Both the position numbers and the translations under genes were made by a program. A stretch of DNA of 23,271 nt from CANHEE01 sp043777755 (lineage in GTDB: Bacteria > Bacteroidota > Bacteroidia > Chitinophagales > Saprospiraceae), in assembly GCA_043777755.1 (NCBI GenBank), contig JAYWHK010000205.1, forward strand, positions 1 through 23,271, written 5' to 3'. A model generated the notes under the pieces. It made no database searches. It saw only the letters and a program-made list of their open reading frames with translations, and was not told the origin of the DNA. Below are positions 16,201 through 23,271 of the stretch, in pieces (positions within the stretch are counted from its first letter, which is position 1; each line of letters opens with the position of its first letter).

Positions 16201-16871
16201 TACTTTCTGCTTTTGATGGACAAGCCTTGGGTGGAACTTGGACACTTCGTATGATTGATGGCGTTAATGATGATGGAGGACAACTCAACACTTGGGGCGT
16301 AAAAGTTTGTGCATTGGCATTGGCTTTGCCTGTGACTTGGGTTGATTTTAAGGCTTTACCAAAAAACAATCAGGTTGAATTGCGTTGGCAAACGAGCGTA
16401 GAAACAAACAATATTGGTTTTGAAATTCAACGCAGTGATGATTATGAAAAAGGTTTTAGAAAAATTGGTTTTGTTGAAGGAAAAAACTTGAAAAATGAAA
16501 ATGCTTTTTATCAATTCACTGACAATGAAGTACTTGCAGGAAAAACATATTATTACCGTTTGCGTCAATTGGATAGCGATGGACGTGAAAATTTTTCTGT
16601 GACAGAAGCTGCTAATCTAAAAAAACAAGGAATTTGGGACATTGCAGCAAGCCCCAATCCCGTCAGCGATTATTTGATTTTGACTGTTTTTGGAAAAATG
16701 GAAGAAAAAGTAAGTGCAGAAGTTTTTACCTTAGAAGGACGATTGATTGATACTTTTGAAAGCGATAAACCTGTATTCGGTCTTGATGTTCAAAACTACC
16801 AACAAGGACTTTATTTGGTGAAAATAAAAAACAACCAAGGGGAGTTTATAAAAAAGTTTGTAAAAAAATAA
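13248..16871 (+). CDS. T9SS-secreted reprolysin-like zinc metalloprotease
   Basis: A 1207-residue secreted peptidase. The ATG at 13248 is preferred to the frame's first ATG (13197) because it starts a proper signal peptide (M-F-K-K-I-S-I-C, cleaved near residue 23). A propeptide-like region (about 24-205) precedes a metzincin domain with the zinc site HEMGHQWGGPH at 360-370 (His360, His364, His370; Glu361 catalytic) and a later M-M-G Met-turn. Beyond it lie a PKD/cadherin-like segment (from about 476), an Ig-like and an Fn3-like domain (about 690-880), a P/Homo-B-type domain (about 880-1024), an 'LPVTWVDF' pre-sorting module (from about 1026) and a type A T9SS sorting domain from about 1130 to the C-terminal F-V-K-K. 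It should be exported through T9SS and anchored or released outside, where it degrades protein. It is a single-gene unit ending in a strong terminator. Confidence 0.92.
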   Translation: MFKKISICIATLLIGVCFCAFSQNLNTFPFQRINEKDIANKSLERRIVPDKYDVMFLNINELKNILTLAPKRQFPQIEASEVILTLPNPDGTRQDFIIYDDAIMEKGLADKFPEIKTYFGVGLTDRSASVRFDLVPNGFHAMIFANDKEPIFIDPYYHLNNQFYTVYYKKDFSKPKNKDFSCGFDDLEENIEVLKHTKAAEDADRAGDCNKLRTYRLALAANVEYSTFHGGTVAVALAAMTTTMNRINGIYEKDFALRMNIIANNNLIIYATAASGPTGITYTTTTDPYTNNDGGEMLTENITTVNTVIGTNNYDIGHVFSTGGGGVAYLNSPCGGNKAGGVTGSSSPVGDPFDVDYVAHEMGHQWGGPHTFNGTTGSCNDNGSSANAFEPGSGTTIQAYAGICGSLNVQSKSDAYFHAGSLATMMGFITSATASTPSTSCAVVITTTGNTAPTANAGLDYSIPQGTPFTLTGSATDLNGDALTYCWEQMDAGFQIAAVPVSTQATGAMFRSFSPTSSASRTIPKIADVVGNVASVWEKIPTVARPLNMRLTVRDNRAGGGCSTEDNMVINTVATSGPFALTYPTATGITWTGFNTYNVTWNVVGTDVAPINSPQVNILLSLDGGLTYPTTLATGVINNGSYIVTCPNTPSTTARIRVQGANNIFFDISNNNFTIVNGGANYTLSTTLNTQTVCNTSNPSFVINTSSELGFAGNITFTASGLPSGVAAIFNPSPVVAGSSSSLTFTGLSSLAAGTYNFTVEASAAPGNKSLPLTLKIFTTNPAAPTLSTPSNASTSVSTLPTLTWLANVNAQSYDVQVSNSASFGTIVASASAITITSYTLSSPLATNTTYYWRVKSNNICGTGTFGTEFSFTTDPTTCTTFNSTSAPIVISSAGTPTILATINVTATGTLNDINVVNISGTHSWISDLAVSMRSPSSPTYSTLWSGLCTSDDNFNISFDDESTNLYSAIPCPMTNGLTYKPNQVLSAFDGQALGGTWTLRMIDGVNDDGGQLNTWGVKVCALALALPVTWVDFKALPKNNQVELRWQTSVETNNIGFEIQRSDDYEKGFRKIGFVEGKNLKNENAFYQFTDNEVLAGKTYYYRLRQLDSDGRENFSVTEAANLKKQGIWDIAASPNPVSDYLILTVFGKMEEKVSAEVFTLEGRLIDTFESDKPVFGLDVQNYQQGLYLVKIKNNQGEFIKKFVKK

Positions 16872-16910
16872 AAAAAAGCGTTGATGTCAAATATCAACGC
16901 TTTTTTTGTA
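16871..16910 (+). terminator. A-stem-U terminator after the metalloprotease gene
   Basis: A perfect 15-bp stem (16871-16885 with 16893-16907) and a 7-base loop, starting at the last base of the stop codon. The A-run on the left arm makes it usable from both strands. Confidence 0.92.
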
Positions 16911-16923
16911 GGATTGTTAATTT

Positions 16924-17121
16924 TTACACTCCAAAATTCCTATACAATTTTTTCAATGAAATAGTACACGATTGCAACGCATAAAGAACGGCATTGGCTT
17001 CATCGCCTTCATAATCTCTCAGAACCCAAGTATTTTGGGTTTTGGTATAGACGGAAACCAATTTTCTTTTTTGATGTATCAAAATATACTCTTGTATCGG
17101 GCTGAAAATTTCTAAAAAACG
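16924..17121 (-). pseudogene. C-terminal remnant of a Uma2-family endonuclease gene
   Basis: A ~66-codon minus-strand fragment whose translation matches the end of the Uma2 (DUF820, PD-(D/E)XK fold) family: I-Q-E-Y-I-L-I, then x-V-S-V-Y-T, W-V-L-R-D-Y-E-G and a final I-S-L-K-K-L-Y strand. The family's catalytic half (the D and E-x-K motifs) would lie upstream but is missing: homology stops about 17121, against the promoter of the membrane protein gene at 17151. The open frame has only a TTG to start from. It is a truncated relic, the second of its fold flanking the metalloprotease gene. Confidence 0.65.
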
Positions 17122-17123
17122 CC

Positions 17124-17131
17124 TACCTTCG
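17124..17131 (+). promoter_or_regulatory. Weak candidate -7 box for the GT-C-like gene
   Basis: TACCTTCG differs from TAnnTTTG at one position and lies 20 bases before the ATG, giving a very short leader. The call rests on this alone. Confidence 0.35.
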
Positions 17132-17150
17132 CACTTCAAAAAATTTTTTA

Positions 17151-19469
17151 ATGGAAAATAAAAATACTATAAAGTGGTATCAATGGGCGATGGTTGCGGT
17201 GCTGATGGCACTGAGCATCAATGGGCAATTTGCTAAAATCATAAAAAATCCCAGTACGATTTTATTTACAGCTGGTGGTGATGGTATAAAAAATTACCTC
17301 ACACCAATGTTGCACGTCAAAAACAGTACGTCGTACAATCATTTTGACAGCATGAATTATCCGTATGGGGAACACGTTCTTTTTACGGACAATCAGCCGT
17401 TGATAAGCAATATTTTGCGTTTTATTCAGCAAAATATTACTGATATTTCAGAAAATACCATTGGCGTACTGAATTATGCGATGCTGATTTCTTTGTTTTT
17501 GTCTGGTATTTTGTTGTATTATATTTTTAGAAGACTTGACCTTCCGCATTACTACAGCATGATTGCTGGCGTTTCCGTGGTTTGGTTGTCACCGCAAGTG
17601 ATTCGATTTGCAGGACATTACGGACTGAGCTATATGTTGGTTTTGTTGCTTTTGTTGTATTTTCTGATGGAATTTGAAAAACGAGAAAACAAATGGAGCT
17701 ACCGAATCTTAGCATTGGTTCTGTTGTCGCCGATGTTACATTTTTATAATTTTGGTATTGCAGCCTTGTTTTTGACTTTGTTTTATGCTTTAAAAGTCAT
17801 CAATGACAAATCATCGTTGGTTTTTTATGCCAAACATTGGGCTTTGCAAATCATTGTACCGTTTGTATTTTTTACTTTTATTTGGCTAAAAATAGGAAAT
17901 TCTGTCACGGATCGTCCTGATTCACCGTTGGGATTTTTGTATTATGTAACGGTTTGGGAAGGAACATTTTTTAACCCAGGCAATTGGATATATGATTTTT
18001 TAGACCAATATGTGGTGAAAATTAAGAAAGTAAATGAAAATGAATCCATCAATTATGTTGGTTTTGTGGCTACTTTTTTCTTCTTTATACGCTTGCTTTC
18101 TTGGATTTTTAGCCGAAAAATAAAAATGTTAGAAGAGGAGATGATGGCTCAATTGCCTGAGAAAAACTTTCTTCGTACTGCTTTTTGGGCTTCTTTTTTA
18201 TTGTATTTGTTTTCAATAGGAATACCTTTTAACATTCCAGGCGTAGAAATTTTGTTGGATTATACTGGCCCACTCAAACAGTTTCGTGGATTGGGGCGTT
18301 TTTCTTGGATATTCTTTTTTGTATTGAATATTGTTGCTTTTTATGCGGTTTATCAATGGGGTTCTCGCATCAAATCTATTGAATTTCAACGTTTTTTTTA
18401 CTTTATTTTCTTGACAATAATCGTTTCGGAAGGCATCAGAAATGCTCGAAAAGTCAATCCAACAGAAACGATGGCTTCGACTTACGCAGCCAACGAAGAA
18501 AGTTTGGAAACTTGGATTTCTCATATCGAAAAAGATAAGTATCAAGCACTTTTGCCAATTCCTTACTTTCATTTGGGCAGTGAATTTTTGGGTTTTGACC
18601 CAGAAGGAACGACAATTGCCAACCATTTATTGACTTCTTATCATTCAAAATTACCTACATTGGGTGTAATGATGAGCCGAACTTCTTGGCAGCAAACGCT
18701 GGGTTCTGTGCCGTTTGGTAGGGAATTATACAGAGAACCGCCTGTTTTGAAGAATTTGCCAAATCAAAAACCGCTTTTGGTTATGGAGTCAAAAGCGCAC
18801 CACAAAAGAACTGATTTTGTCTATCAAAATATTTTAGACCAAGGGAAAAAAATCCATGAAAACAAAGAATATGCTTTGTATGAGTTGCCAATCGACGCTT
18901 ATCAAAAAGCAATTGCAGTCAAAAATCAAAAAATTAGAGAGGAGGCACAAGATCCTAAATTAGTCAAAAATGGTGTTTTTTTAACAAAAGATTCTGTTTT
19001 TCAATATGTTTATGATTCTTTTGATTCCAATGTTGGCGAATTGCATTACCGAGGAAATGGCGCAATGCCTATTTTGAATAAAGAAAAGAAGATTATTTTT
19101 ACTGGGCAAATTCCGAATCAGCAAAAAGGAAAACGTTATTCTTTACAATGTTGGCTACACGCTCCTGTTGGGATTAACCTTCAAACGGATATTTACATTG
19201 TTGAAAAAAATAAAAATACAGGCGAAACCATCAAGAAAAATCATCACGGAGCGTTGCACAATGTCGTGACTATAGATGGCAATTGGTTTTTACTTTCCAT
19301 GCCTTTTGATGTGCAAAATGACGATTCGACAATAGAGGTAATGTTTTTCAACAAAAACAGCCAAGCGAAAAATATTTGCATCGACGAATTTATGATTGTC
19401 CCTGAATGGCGTGATTTTTATCAAATCAATGGTAATGAAGTGATGAAAAATGGACGTTGGTATTTTTAA
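17151..19469 (+). CDS. Polytopic membrane protein, GT-C glycosyltransferase-like
   Basis: A 772-residue inner-membrane protein. About ten to eleven transmembrane helices lie within residues 9-430. The first is followed by a large periplasmic loop with A-G-G-D-G-I-K-N-Y (41-49) and, further on, Y-P-Y-G-E-H-V-L-F-T-D (70-80). An Asp in the first periplasmic loop is the catalytic hallmark of GT-C-fold, lipid-phosphosugar-dependent glycosyltransferases, and G-D-G-x-K-N-Y-x-x-P recurs in Bacteroidota proteins of this build. Residues ~440-600 are a soluble segment and ~610-772 a beta-sandwich-like domain that may bind carbohydrate. It probably glycosylates a lipid, polysaccharide or surface protein, but acceptor and sugar are unknown. 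It is isolated from other glycan genes and followed by its own terminator. Confidence 0.7.
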   Translation: MENKNTIKWYQWAMVAVLMALSINGQFAKIIKNPSTILFTAGGDGIKNYLTPMLHVKNSTSYNHFDSMNYPYGEHVLFTDNQPLISNILRFIQQNITDISENTIGVLNYAMLISLFLSGILLYYIFRRLDLPHYYSMIAGVSVVWLSPQVIRFAGHYGLSYMLVLLLLLYFLMEFEKRENKWSYRILALVLLSPMLHFYNFGIAALFLTLFYALKVINDKSSLVFYAKHWALQIIVPFVFFTFIWLKIGNSVTDRPDSPLGFLYYVTVWEGTFFNPGNWIYDFLDQYVVKIKKVNENESINYVGFVATFFFFIRLLSWIFSRKIKMLEEEMMAQLPEKNFLRTAFWASFLLYLFSIGIPFNIPGVEILLDYTGPLKQFRGLGRFSWIFFFVLNIVAFYAVYQWGSRIKSIEFQRFFYFIFLTIIVSEGIRNARKVNPTETMASTYAANEESLETWISHIEKDKYQALLPIPYFHLGSEFLGFDPEGTTIANHLLTSYHSKLPTLGVMMSRTSWQQTLGSVPFGRELYREPPVLKNLPNQKPLLVMESKAHHKRTDFVYQNILDQGKKIHENKEYALYELPIDAYQKAIAVKNQKIREEAQDPKLVKNGVFLTKDSVFQYVYDSFDSNVGELHYRGNGAMPILNKEKKIIFTGQIPNQQKGKRYSLQCWLHAPVGINLQTDIYIVEKNKNTGETIKKNHHGALHNVVTIDGNWFLLSMPFDVQNDDSTIEVMFFNKNSQAKNICIDEFMIVPEWRDFYQINGNEVMKNGRWYF

Positions 19470-19475
19470 AAAATC

Positions 19476-19522
19476 AAAAAAAGAGAAACAGTAGAACCTA
19501 ATCTATTGTTTCTCTTTTTTTT
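19476..19522. terminator. Bidirectional A-stem-U terminator between convergent genes
   Basis: A 19-bp stem (19476-19494 with 19503-19521; one G-U type mismatch) and an 8-base loop, 6 bases after the GT-C-like gene's stop. Seven A open the left arm and eight T close the right, so it can also stop transcripts coming from the MFS gene. Confidence 0.88.
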
Positions 19523-19638
19523 ATATACACGTCGGAAAGTGGTTTTGGGATTTTGATTTTATACAAAATGTTGAATATCAAGTGTTTGCAATATCTTTAA
19601 TATCTAATAACCAATATCCGTTGTGTATAAAATATCCA

Positions 19639-19720
19639 ATGAGTCGTATGTCTATTCATTCACCGATTTAAAAGACTTACGACTCATAGACTTACGACTT
19701 CATCACTTATTTACGACTTA
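19639..19720. repeat. Cluster of ACGACT-type repeats at the 3' end of the MFS gene
   Basis: Arms 19639-19653 and 19673-19687 are 15-bp inverted repeats with one mismatch. The word AGACTTACGACT then recurs directly at 19688-19699, and TTACGACTTA again at 19711-19720. The last copy supplies the TAA stop (19711-19713) and the final Lys-Ser codons of the transporter gene. Just before it, at 19570-19640, the word ATATC occurs five times. No coding potential is seen in 19523-19710. Confidence 0.7.
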
Positions 19721-21249
19721 TCCTGTACTCTCAACGTTGCTAAAGCTGCTAAAATCAACAAAAGACCGCCACAAGAAACCGCTGCAATTCTATCATCATG
19801 TAGTATATTGCTCATTACCCAACCGAAACAACTCGCTGCGATAATTTCTGGAATAACGATGAAAAAGTTGAAAATACCAACATAAACACCTGTTTGTCTG
19901 TCATTTAAGTGAGGAACAAGCATTGCGTAAGGCATCGAAAGAATACTCGACCACGCTATACCAACGCCAGCCATTGCGACCAAAAGCATATATTTATCAG
20001 TGATAAAACCAACGCTCAGTAGTCCTGCTGCGCCAAAAAGCAAACAGATAAAATGGGCATATTTTTTAGTGACGGTTTCTGCTAATTTCGGCAAAGCAAA
20101 CATCGAAAATAAGAAGGTAATCAAGGAATAAAAGGCAAAACAAACACCGCCCCAATCGCCGCCGTCACGTTTTCTTTTTTCGTTTTCAGCCATTGCTTCT
20201 TGAAAACCTTCAATCGTATTGTAAGTTTGGCTTGCAATGGGAAGAATTGCGTTTTCAAAATTTGCGAAAGAACCATATTTTTTCAGCAATTCAGGAGAAA
20301 GTTCAAAAGGTTTCGTAGCTTTTGATTTTTTCATTTCGTCTTGATTTTGCATATAACTATAGTAGGCTTTGTATTCGTTGGATTGGTCTTTGTAACCAAA
20401 AACAGTACGGGTTGTGCCAACACCAAAGTAAAACCACATCAAAAATAAGCCAGGCCAAGTCAAAAATTGAACCAATGACAATTGACGCATTACTTTTGGC
20501 ATATTGCCAGCTGCTGCAAAAACTTCTCCTGCGCCACGTATAAAACGACCAACGATGCCTTCTTTTTTTGCCGCTTCACGTTCTGCCATAAAACCTGCCA
20601 AATCCGTAGGCGGATATTCTTTTGTTGTAAAAATAGTATAAAACACAGCACTAAAAAATGCTACTGCGCCAATATAAAACGATAATTTTACATTCAAAGG
20701 AATCTGACCAGCTACGGAATCACCGCCGACATGGAAAACATTGGTAAAAATCCAAGGCAACGCCGAGGCAATGATTGCGCCCAAGCCAATGAACATACTC
20801 TGCATCGTATAACCTCTTGTTTGTTGTTCTTCTGGCAACATATCGGCTACAAAAGCACGAAAAGGCTCCATACTGATGTTAATCGAAGCGTCCAACAACC
20901 ACAATAAACCAGCCGCCATCCAGAGTGTCGAGCTGTGTGGCATCGCAATCAGCATCAAAGAAGATAGAATAGCACCAATTAAGAAAAAAGGTTTGCGACG
21001 ACCTAATTTTGTCCACGTATGATCACTCAAATAACCAATAATTGGTTGAACAATAAGCCCAGTGAGTGGCGCAGCCAACCATAACATAGGTATTTCATCA
21101 GCTCCTGCGCCCAAACTTTCATAAATCGAACTCATGTTCGCCATCTGTAAGCCCCATCCGAATTGAATACCCAAAAAGCCGAAGCTCATGTTCCAGATTT
21201 CCCAAAAACCCAAGCTGCGCTTGATAAAATATGGATTGTTTTCTTTCAT
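19711..21249 (-). CDS. MFS sugar transporter, sucrose/maltose (SLC45/SUT) type
   Basis: A 512-residue inner-membrane transporter with about twelve helices. The opening pattern S-F-G-F-L-G-I-Q-F-G-W-G-L-Q-M-A-N (22-38) and the extended loop 2-3 motif G-Y-L-S-D-x-T-W-T-K-L-G-R-R-K-P-F-F (72-89) are those of the glycoside/sucrose-proton symporter branch that includes plant SUT and bacterial maltose transporters. A long loop between about 265 and 350 is common in bacterial members. A disaccharide substrate (maltose or sucrose) is plausible but not shown, because no glycoside hydrolase, phosphorylase or regulator is adjacent. The ATG at 21249 gives the standard N-terminus, and a TACATTTG -7 box lies ~85 bases upstream. 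The last residues (K-S and the stop) come from a repeat. Confidence 0.87.
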   Translation of the reverse strand: MKENNPYFIKRSLGFWEIWNMSFGFLGIQFGWGLQMANMSSIYESLGAGADEIPMLWLAAPLTGLIVQPIIGYLSDHTWTKLGRRKPFFLIGAILSSLMLIAMPHSSTLWMAAGLLWLLDASINISMEPFRAFVADMLPEEQQTRGYTMQSMFIGLGAIIASALPWIFTNVFHVGGDSVAGQIPLNVKLSFYIGAVAFFSAVFYTIFTTKEYPPTDLAGFMAEREAAKKEGIVGRFIRGAGEVFAAAGNMPKVMRQLSLVQFLTWPGLFLMWFYFGVGTTRTVFGYKDQSNEYKAYYSYMQNQDEMKKSKATKPFELSPELLKKYGSFANFENAILPIASQTYNTIEGFQEAMAENEKRKRDGGDWGGVCFAFYSLITFLFSMFALPKLAETVTKKYAHFICLLFGAAGLLSVGFITDKYMLLVAMAGVGIAWSSILSMPYAMLVPHLNDRQTGVYVGIFNFFIVIPEIIAASCFGWVMSNILHDDRIAAVSCGGLLLILAALATLRVQDKS

Positions 21250-21331
21250 AAAATACTGTTAAATAATGGTTTACAAAATAAAAATTAGTTAATGTTTTGG
21301 TTTCGTTAGATGTGGCTTTAAGATTCAAACC

Positions 21332-21339
21332 CAAATGTA
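21332..21339 (-). promoter_or_regulatory. -7 box of the MFS gene promoter
   Basis: The minus strand reads TACATTTG, an exact TAnnTTTG match, giving a ~75-nt leader. There is no clear -33 element upstream in the A/T tract. Confidence 0.55.
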
Positions 21340-21595
21340 TGGTATTTTTTCTTTTTTTTACCTAATTTTCCAATTAAAATTTTGTAGTACTAACCAAAAG
21401 GCGCAATTTAGTACGTATTTATGCTTGACTATGCGAAAACAATCAAAAAAACTCTTAGTGTGCAGAAGTTCGTGCTGCCATGAAGTTGCGATAATCTGTG
21501 TGCAAAAATGCGCTTAGTTTGTAAGCACGATATCGGCTAAGAAAAACTTAACATATACTTAAAATTGACCTAATATTCAATTTACACTAAAACAT

Positions 21596-21603
21596 CACCT
21601 TTG
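21596..21603 (+). promoter_or_regulatory. Probable -7 box of the TonB-receptor promoter
   Basis: CACCTTTG followed by CGG matches the Bacteroidota -7 consensus except at the first base. It sits 43 bases before the ATG, leaving a leader of about 35 nt. Confidence 0.5.
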
Positions 21604-21645
21604 CGGTATAATTCAAAAAGTAATATTTAAATTTAAAAAGTGTAG

Positions 21646-23202
21646 ATGAAAAAGTTCAATTTATTAGGTGTCTTATTCTTATTTTTTACCTTAAACTTAG
21701 CTGCACAACAGCAAAAAGGAACTGTAAAAGGCTCAATCTTAGACAATGCAAACAATGAGGCATTGATTGGTGCTTCTATTTTTGTAGAAAAAACAAATGT
21801 TGGCGCAACTGCTGATATTGATGGTAATTTTTCTTTTAATTTAGAATTTGGTGTTTATAACTTGGTTGTTTCTTATGTTGGTTTTCAAAAACAAGTACTG
21901 AGCAACATAAAAGTGGAAGCTGGCGGCGTGACACCGTTGGAAATTCGTATGATTAGCGATCAAAATGTCTTGACGGAAGTCGTTGTGAAAACAGTCGTTC
22001 AGAAAAAATCTGTTGGAAGTTTGATGATGTTACAACAAAAAACACCAAGTTTTGTAACAGGTATTTCAAGCGATGATATGAAAAAATCGCCTGACCGTAC
22101 GACAAGCGATGTACTAAAAAGAGTAAGTGGAACGACGATTCAAGACAATAAGTTTGTGATTATTCGTGGTTTGGCAGACCGTTACAATACGGCACTTATC
22201 AATGGTTTGGCTTTGCCTTCCACGGAACCTGACCGAAAAGCATTTGCTTTTGATATTTTTCCTTCTGGCTTATTGGACAACCTTATTATTTACAAAACGG
22301 CAACACCTGATTTGCCTGGCGAATTTGCTGGTGGCGTGATTTTACTGAATACAAAAGAAGTTCCTGAGGAAGGTTTTACAACTTTTACCATTGGTTCGTC
22401 TTATAATTCTCAAACAACAGGCAAAATTTTTCAGCAATCAGAACGTGGAAAATTCGACTGGTTGGGTTTTGATGACGGCACACGTGCTTTGCCAAAATCA
22501 TTTCCAAGTGTATTGGAAGACAATAAAGATTCTTATGCGTACTCAAAAACATTGACCAACGACTGGAAAATAAATAGAATCGCTGCGATGCGCCCAGCTC
22601 AAAATTACCAGTTTGCGATGGCTCGCCGTACAAGTATTGCTGGTCGTGATTTTGGTATGATTGGTGCGATTACTTACAACAATACGCCAAAAGTACAGTT
22701 CAACGAGCGCAACGATTTTAATGTTGATAAATCACAACTGTTTGCTTATCAAGATATTATCAATAAAGAAAATACTTCAGCAGGTGTTTTATTGAATTTT
22801 GCTTATTACATCAATCCTTTGAATAAAATTCAATTCAACAATACTTATACGAACAACGCAGACCAACAATTGACCCTTCGTGAAGGCTTTCAATACGATG
22901 CAGGTCGAAACGACAAGGCATATTCTTTCTTTTTTGCCAATACTTCTTTGTTGTCTAATCAGTTGATTGGCGAACACGCTTTGAAAGAGGGTAAAATGAA
23001 AATCAAATGGGGTCTTGCCCACAACAATGTGGACAGAACTGTACCATCTTATCGTCGTGTTTTGTACTCAAAGCCAATTGACGATGCAGAAGCGAGCTAT
23101 CTTGCGTTTATTCCTGACGGAACACCGTCACCAAATTATGCGGGTCGTTTTTATGGAAAACAAAATGAAAAAAACTATACACTCGATGTTCCAGTTTTCT
23201 AA
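21646..23202 (+). pseudogene. TonB-dependent receptor with CarboxypepD_reg-like domain, C-terminally truncated
   Basis: The open frame gives 518 residues: signal peptide (1-20), a carboxypeptidase-regulatory-like beta-sandwich (about 24-104, with L-I-G-A-S-I-F and D-I-D-G-N-F-S-F), a TonB-box-like L-T-E-V-V-V (109-114), a plug domain with S-D-V-L-K-R-V-S-G and V-I-I-R-G-L-A-D-R-Y-N (about 154-181), and the first strands of the barrel. Receptors of this architecture are normally 900 or more residues and end in an aromatic residue after a complete 22-strand barrel. This one stops at D-V-P-V-F after only part of the barrel. Downstream the DNA turns to almost pure A/T and no frame resumes recognisable barrel sequence. 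It is therefore a broken gene, or a sequence joined wrongly at the window end. If the break is an assembly artefact, the true gene is intact. The substrate is unknown. Confidence 0.75.
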
Positions 23203-23271
23203 AAACAGAACATTTTTAAAAAATTTAAAAAATAATATTTTAATTTATAATAAAATATCAATTTTTTATTT

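Larger units (their letters stand above)
21250..21645. other. 396-bp divergent intergenic region between MFS and TonB-receptor genes
   Basis: No gene supported. It holds the two outward promoters described separately. The middle (about 21390-21540) is less A/T-rich than its flanks and contains GTGTGCA twice (about 21459 and 21498), and TCGTGCT at 21470 with its complement AGCACGA about 50 bases on. These could be binding sites or an RNA structure, but no known family is recognised. A 60-codon frame at 21335-21517 is not convincing. Confidence 0.5.

Noticed and set aside
21335..21517. 60-codon frame in the divergent region before the TonB receptor
   Set aside because: It overlaps the likely MFS promoter, has no recognisable homology and is followed by a second promoter region.

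Overview
The window is an AT-rich stretch from a member of the Bacteroidota, most likely Cytophagales-like. The evidence is two large secreted proteins with type IX secretion (T9SS) C-terminal sorting domains preceded by the usual 'LPxxxxxF...NQVxLxW' module, a TonB-dependent receptor with an N-terminal carboxypeptidase-regulatory-like domain, a BtuB-type receptor, -7 promoter boxes of the Bacteroidota form TAnnTTTG, and almost no Shine-Dalgarno sequences. I cannot name a genus. No tRNA, rRNA, CRISPR array or intact transposase is visible.

Layout. 1-528: AT-rich end and a small lipoprotein. 529-721: a MITE-like inverted-repeat element. 717-2180 (-): exported M20/AbgB-type amidohydrolase. 2658-5030 (+): glycine-rich T9SS surface protein, then a terminator. 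5165-10328 (-): a complete cobalamin-controlled transcription unit. It reads, in transcription order, -7 promoter box, adenosylcobalamin riboswitch starting at about the +1 base, a ~300-nt leader with two REP-like palindromes, btuB, a small cysteine-rich CWC/DUF5522 fusion protein, cobT, cobS and a cobC-like phosphatase. The five genes are separated by 9 nt or less or overlap. 10587-12776 (+): a C39-peptidase ABC exporter with no visible peptide substrate or periplasmic adaptor. 13248-16871 (+): a large T9SS reprolysin-like metalloprotease, with decayed 3' fragments of two PD-(D/E)XK-type genes (Rpn-like and Uma2-like) on either side. 17151-19469 (+): a polytopic GT-C-like membrane protein. 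19711-21249 (-): a sugar-transporter-like MFS protein. 21646-23202 (+): a TonB-dependent receptor that stops at about half its normal length, followed by about 70 bases of AT-rich sequence to the window end.

How the parts work together. The clearest system is cobalamin uptake and lower-ligand assembly. BtuB imports corrinoids, CobT activates the lower-ligand base, CobS joins it to adenosylcobinamide-GDP and CobC removes the phosphate, all under riboswitch control. The CWC/DUF5522 protein is translationally embedded in this operon without a known role and is the best candidate here for undescribed biology. The cobinamide kinase/guanylyltransferase (CobU/CobP) is not in the window.

The rest looks like ordinary single-gene Bacteroidota units, many ending in strong A-stem-U intrinsic terminators. 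Small palindromic repeats have repeatedly landed at gene edges: two annotated genes take their stop codon from repeat sequence, and one repeat sits inside the riboswitch periphery.
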